Shown: positions 61,229 to 64,000 of the stretch, one piece after another
Numbering within the stretch: the stretch's first letter is position 1
Layout: each line of letters starts with the position of its first letter
NCBI RefSeq assembly: GCF_003853415.1
Contig: NZ_QTPP01000039.1
Span: forward strand, 1 to 64,000
Reading direction: 5' to 3'
Source: Burkholderia sp. Bp9142
Lineage (GTDB): Bacteria > Pseudomonadota > Gammaproteobacteria > Burkholderiales > Burkholderiaceae
Length of the DNA: 64,000 nucleotides
Notes under the pieces: generated by a model
What the model was told of the DNA's origin: nothing
The model's input: only the letters and a program-made list of their open reading frames with translations
Databases searched by the model: none
Position numbers and translations under genes: made by a program

Positions 61229-62326
61229 ATGCAACACTTCAAGGCGGGAAGAAGGCAGGTGATCAAGACCCTCGGCACGGCACTCGCCGCATCCGCCCTT
61301 CCGATGCCATTCATCAGTACTGCGAAGGCACAGTCGAACCGCTTCGCGGGCAAGACGCTGCGCCTGCTCACGTGGTCTGACGATACCGGCGCGGCCGCGC
61401 TGCGCAACATCGCGGAAACCTTCAGCAAGCAGACCGGCGCACGCGTGATCGCCGATCGGGCGGACGGCACCTCGGGGATGGTCGCGAAGGTCAAGGCCGC
61501 GGGCGAGCGGCCGACCTACGACGTCATCACGCTCGCCGGCGTCGGCGCGGCCGGTCTCGCCGATGCGGGCCTGCTCGCGAAGCCCGACCTGAACCGCCTG
61601 CCGAACCTGAAGGATGTCGCGCCGCCATACCGCACGGGCGCGAACGGCTTCGGCATCGGCTACCTGCTGTGGTCGGACGGGCTGATCTATAACACGGCGA
61701 CCGTCAAAAGCGCCCCGTCGAGCTACGAGGCGCTGTGGGATCCGAAGTATGCGGGCCGCCTGTTCCTGCCGCCGCCCGAGTGGGCCGAAGCTGTCGACCT
61801 CGCGATCATCGCGGCGAAGCTGGCCGGCGGTTCGCAACAGAACATCGATCCGGGATTCAGCAAGCTCGCGCAACTGAAGGATCGCGTGATGACCCTCGGC
61901 GAAAACCCGAACCAGGTCGCCGACCTGTTCCGCACCGGCTCGCTCGACATCGGCGGCATCTATTCCCCCGCGTTCTTCCCGGACCAGATCCGCAAGCCGG
62001 ACTACAAGATGGGCGTGACGTACGGGATGAAGGAAGGCTTCGCGACGCAGCTGATGTTCACCGTGATCCCGAAGGCGCACCCGGGCGACCTCGACCTGAT
62101 CCACGCGTTCATCAACCATTCGCTCGACGCGGGCGTGCAGGGCCGGATGGCGGCCGACGTGCTGAACGGCCCCGTGAACGGCAAGGCCGTGATTCCCGCG
62201 GCAAGCCGCGCGTTCGTGCCGTCGCCGCAGCAGATCGCGGAGAAGGCCGTGCTGCACGACGACAAGGCGCTCGCGGCCGTCCAGCCCGCGTGGATCAAGC
62301 GCTATACGGGCCTCTTCTCGGCGTAA
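61229..62326 (+). CDS. Polyamine-type ABC transporter substrate-binding protein
   Basis: 365 residues from ATG 61229 with CAGGAG upstream. The leader GRRQVIKTLGTALAASALP has a twin-arginine motif, suggesting Tat export. The mature part is an SBP_bac_8/PotD-like fold (LRLLTWSDDTGAAALRNIAE, YDVITLAGVGAAGLADAG, GIGYLLWSDGLIYNT, SYEALWDPKYAGRL). Followed directly by two permease genes. Ligand specificity (putrescine, spermidine, guanidinobutyrate or another cation) is not decidable; linkage to the AruI-like genes favours a polyamine or guanidino compound. Confidence 0.9.
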   Translation: MQHFKAGRRQVIKTLGTALAASALPMPFISTAKAQSNRFAGKTLRLLTWSDDTGAAALRNIAETFSKQTGARVIADRADGTSGMVAKVKAAGERPTYDVITLAGVGAAGLADAGLLAKPDLNRLPNLKDVAPPYRTGANGFGIGYLLWSDGLIYNTATVKSAPSSYEALWDPKYAGRLFLPPPEWAEAVDLAIIAAKLAGGSQQNIDPGFSKLAQLKDRVMTLGENPNQVADLFRTGSLDIGGIYSPAFFPDQIRKPDYKMGVTYGMKEGFATQLMFTVIPKAHPGDLDLIHAFINHSLDAGVQGRMAADVLNGPVNGKAVIPAASRAFVPSPQQIAEKAVLHDDKALAAVQPAWIKRYTGLFSA

Positions 62327-62330
62327 CGAC

Positions 62331-63251
62331 ATGGCCTCCCTGTCCTCCTCCCGCGATGCGGGGCCGGCCGCCGCGGCACCGGCCGGCGCCGACGCCGGGC
62401 CCGCACGGCCCGGCGTGCCGCCCTGGCTGCTGCTCGCGCCGATCCTCGCGTTCCTCGCGGTGCTCGCCGCCGCGACGCTCACGGTGTTGCGGATGAGCGT
62501 GGGCGTGTCCGGCGACGAATGGCGGACCTTCACGCTGCAGAACTACGCCGATCTTGCGGACCCGTACTTCATGCATTCGCTGTGGCTCACGCTGCGCCTC
62601 GCGTTCCAGAGCATGGTGTGCGCGGTGCTGCTCGCGATCCCGGTGGCGCTCGCGATGGCGCGGACCGAATCGCGGCTCGCGCGCCGGCTGCTGCTCGCCG
62701 GCGTACTGTTGCCGCTGCTCGTGAACCTGCTGCTGCAAGGCTATGGCTGGCTCGTGATGCTCGGCCCGGCCGGGCTGCTCAACCGCGCACTGCTGGCCAC
62801 CGGCGTGATCGCGAGCCCGCTGCAGTTGCTGTACCGCGAGCACGGCGTGCTGCTCGGGCTGATCCAGACCGCGTTCCCGCTCGCCGTGCTGCCGCTGTCG
62901 AGCGCGCTGCGCGCGGTGTCCCACGCGTACGACGAAGCCGCCGCGACGCTCGGCGCGAGCCGCTGGCAGACGCTGCGGCACGTGACGCTGCCGCTCGCGC
63001 TGCCCGGCCTCGTCTCCGGCGCGCTGCTCGTGTTCGCGTACAACGCCAGCGCGTTCGCGGTGCCGCTGCTGCTCGGCGGTCGACGCGTGCCGATGCTCGC
63101 GGTGCTCGTGCACGACCAGGTCGCACCGTTGCTCAACTGGCCCGCCGCCTCGGCATCCGGCGTCGTGCTGATGGGCGCGACGCTCGTCATGATGGCGGTT
63201 TCCCAGCGCCTTGTGCGCACCCTGCAACGTGCCGGCGAGGTGAACCGATGA
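62331..63251 (+). CDS. Polyamine-type ABC transporter permease, PotB-like
   Basis: 306 residues starting four bases after the binding-protein stop. Six membrane segments and EAA loop DEAAATLGASRWQTLRHVTLPLALPG. The N-terminal 30 residues are Ala/Pro-rich and cytosolic. It overlaps the second permease gene by ATGA. Confidence 0.92.
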   Translation: MASLSSSRDAGPAAAAPAGADAGPARPGVPPWLLLAPILAFLAVLAAATLTVLRMSVGVSGDEWRTFTLQNYADLADPYFMHSLWLTLRLAFQSMVCAVLLAIPVALAMARTESRLARRLLLAGVLLPLLVNLLLQGYGWLVMLGPAGLLNRALLATGVIASPLQLLYREHGVLLGLIQTAFPLAVLPLSSALRAVSHAYDEAAATLGASRWQTLRHVTLPLALPGLVSGALLVFAYNASAFAVPLLLGGRRVPMLAVLVHDQVAPLLNWPAASASGVVLMGATLVMMAVSQRLVRTLQRAGEVNR

Positions 63252-64000
63252 ATGCCCTGCTCTTGCGCGCGCCCATGCCCGGCCGCCTCGGACGCGTGAC
63301 CGGTGCGCTCGCGACGCTCGTGCTGTTCCTCGCCGCGCTGCCCATCCTGACGATGATCACGATGTCGTTCGGCGCGTCGGGCACGCTCGAATTCCCGCCG
63401 CGCGATTTCAGCCTGCACTGGTATCGCGCCGCATGGCAGACGTTCGTGTCGTCCGATGCGGGCAGCGCGCAGTCGATGGGCGCCGCGTTGACGACGAGCC
63501 TCGTCGTCGCGGTCGCGACGATGCTGATCGCGACCGCCGTGTCGGTACCCGCGGCCTACGCGCTGTCGCGCTGCCGGTTCCGCGGCAAGACGCTCGTCGA
63601 GCAGCTCGTCGCGTTGCCGATCGTCTATCCGCTGGTGATGCTCGGCCTCGCGCTGCTGATCGTGTTCAACGCGCTGCCGGTCGAGCTCGGCATCGTGCGG
63701 CTCGTCGTCGCGCACGTGATCCTGACGCTGCCGTTCACGGTGAAGAACTGCGCGGCCTCGGTCGCGTCGATCGGGCCCGACTTCGAGGAAGCCGCATGCC
63801 TGATGGGCGCGAGCCCGCGCCGCGCGCTCGTCGACGTCGTGCTGCCGCTGATGCGGCCCGGGATCCTCGCCGGGATGCTGTTCGCGTTCATCGTGTCGTT
63901 CAACGAATTCACGGTGACGTTCTTCCTGTACAGCATCGACACGATGACCCTGCCGGTCTGGCTCTACAGCCGCACCGTGTCGTCGCTCGACCCGACCGTG
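63248..64000 (+). CDS. Polyamine-type ABC transporter permease, PotC-like, cut by window end
   Basis: The first 251 residues of the second permease from ATG 63248. Membrane segments and EAA loop EEAACLMGASPRRALVDVVLPLMRPG are present; the last segment (SFNEFTVTFFLYSIDTMTLP) is typical of PotC. The missing end is short. The ATPase gene is expected just beyond 64000 unless it lies elsewhere. Confidence 0.92.
   Translation, partial: MNALLLRAPMPGRLGRVTGALATLVLFLAALPILTMITMSFGASGTLEFPPRDFSLHWYRAAWQTFVSSDAGSAQSMGAALTTSLVVAVATMLIATAVSVPAAYALSRCRFRGKTLVEQLVALPIVYPLVMLGLALLIVFNALPVELGIVRLVVAHVILTLPFTVKNCAASVASIGPDFEEAACLMGASPRRALVDVVLPLMRPGILAGMLFAFIVSFNEFTVTFFLYSIDTMTLPVWLYSRTVSSLDPTV

Overview
The DNA is about 68-70 % G+C with strong G/C third-position bias. 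Its content (XapX, DUF3331, several winged-helix/NB-ARC regulators, a guanidine carboxylase operon, AruI-like decarboxylase) fits a Burkholderia-type beta-proteobacterium, probably the Burkholderia cepacia complex, on a secondary-replicon-like accessory region. There are no ribosomal, tRNA or housekeeping genes. The organism assignment is inference from gene content and composition.

Layout. 1-6.9 kb: end of an isochorismatase-like hydrolase, XapX protein, LysR regulator, a winged-helix/NB-ARC regulator, and two chloroperoxidase-like alpha/beta hydrolases around a DUF3331 gene. 7-15 kb: signalling block of a FixJ-type response regulator, a receiver-only protein, a second winged-helix/ATPase regulator, and a 1.7-kaa kinase-like/AAA/GAF/histidine-kinase hybrid. 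15.2-20.5 kb: membrane cytochrome c plus IorA/IorB-type molybdenum dehydrogenase, interrupted between iorA and iorB by an orphan TnpB element. 20.5-27 kb: LysR, MFS, Old Yellow Enzyme, degenerate HD protein, amidohydrolase. 27-36 kb: third winged-helix/ATPase regulator, AraC, LysR, alginate-export-type porin with a secreted VOC protein, HD hydrolase. 36-40.5 kb: patatin phospholipase and a class III cyclase/AAA/TPR protein.

40.8-51.7 kb is the most informative region: a guanidine-utilisation locus. A left-going operon encodes two DUF1989 carboxyguanidine deiminase subunits, a biotin carboxylase usually labelled urea carboxylase, allophanate hydrolase, and an ABC permease and ATPase. The cognate binding protein is divergent. 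Each direction starts with a near-consensus sigma-54 promoter followed by a guanidine-I (ykkC) riboswitch, and an NtrC-like dyad lies between. The proposed flow is guanidine import, carboxylation to carboxyguanidine, deimination to allophanate, then hydrolysis to ammonia and CO2, with a nitrogen-limitation AND guanidine-presence logic.

51.9-64 kb: a left-going operon of a polar amino-acid ABC transporter, a histidine-ammonia-lyase-family protein and a HutC-type repressor. It is divergent from a 2-ketoarginine-decarboxylase-like ThDP enzyme, an aldehyde dehydrogenase and a polyamine-type ABC transporter that runs off the window. The lyase-like protein has a precise three-residue gap where the Ala-Ser-Gly that forms the MIO cofactor should be, so it is unlikely to be an ordinary ammonia-lyase. 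Together with the guanidine operon this may be a catabolic island for guanidino and polyamine nitrogen compounds (inference).
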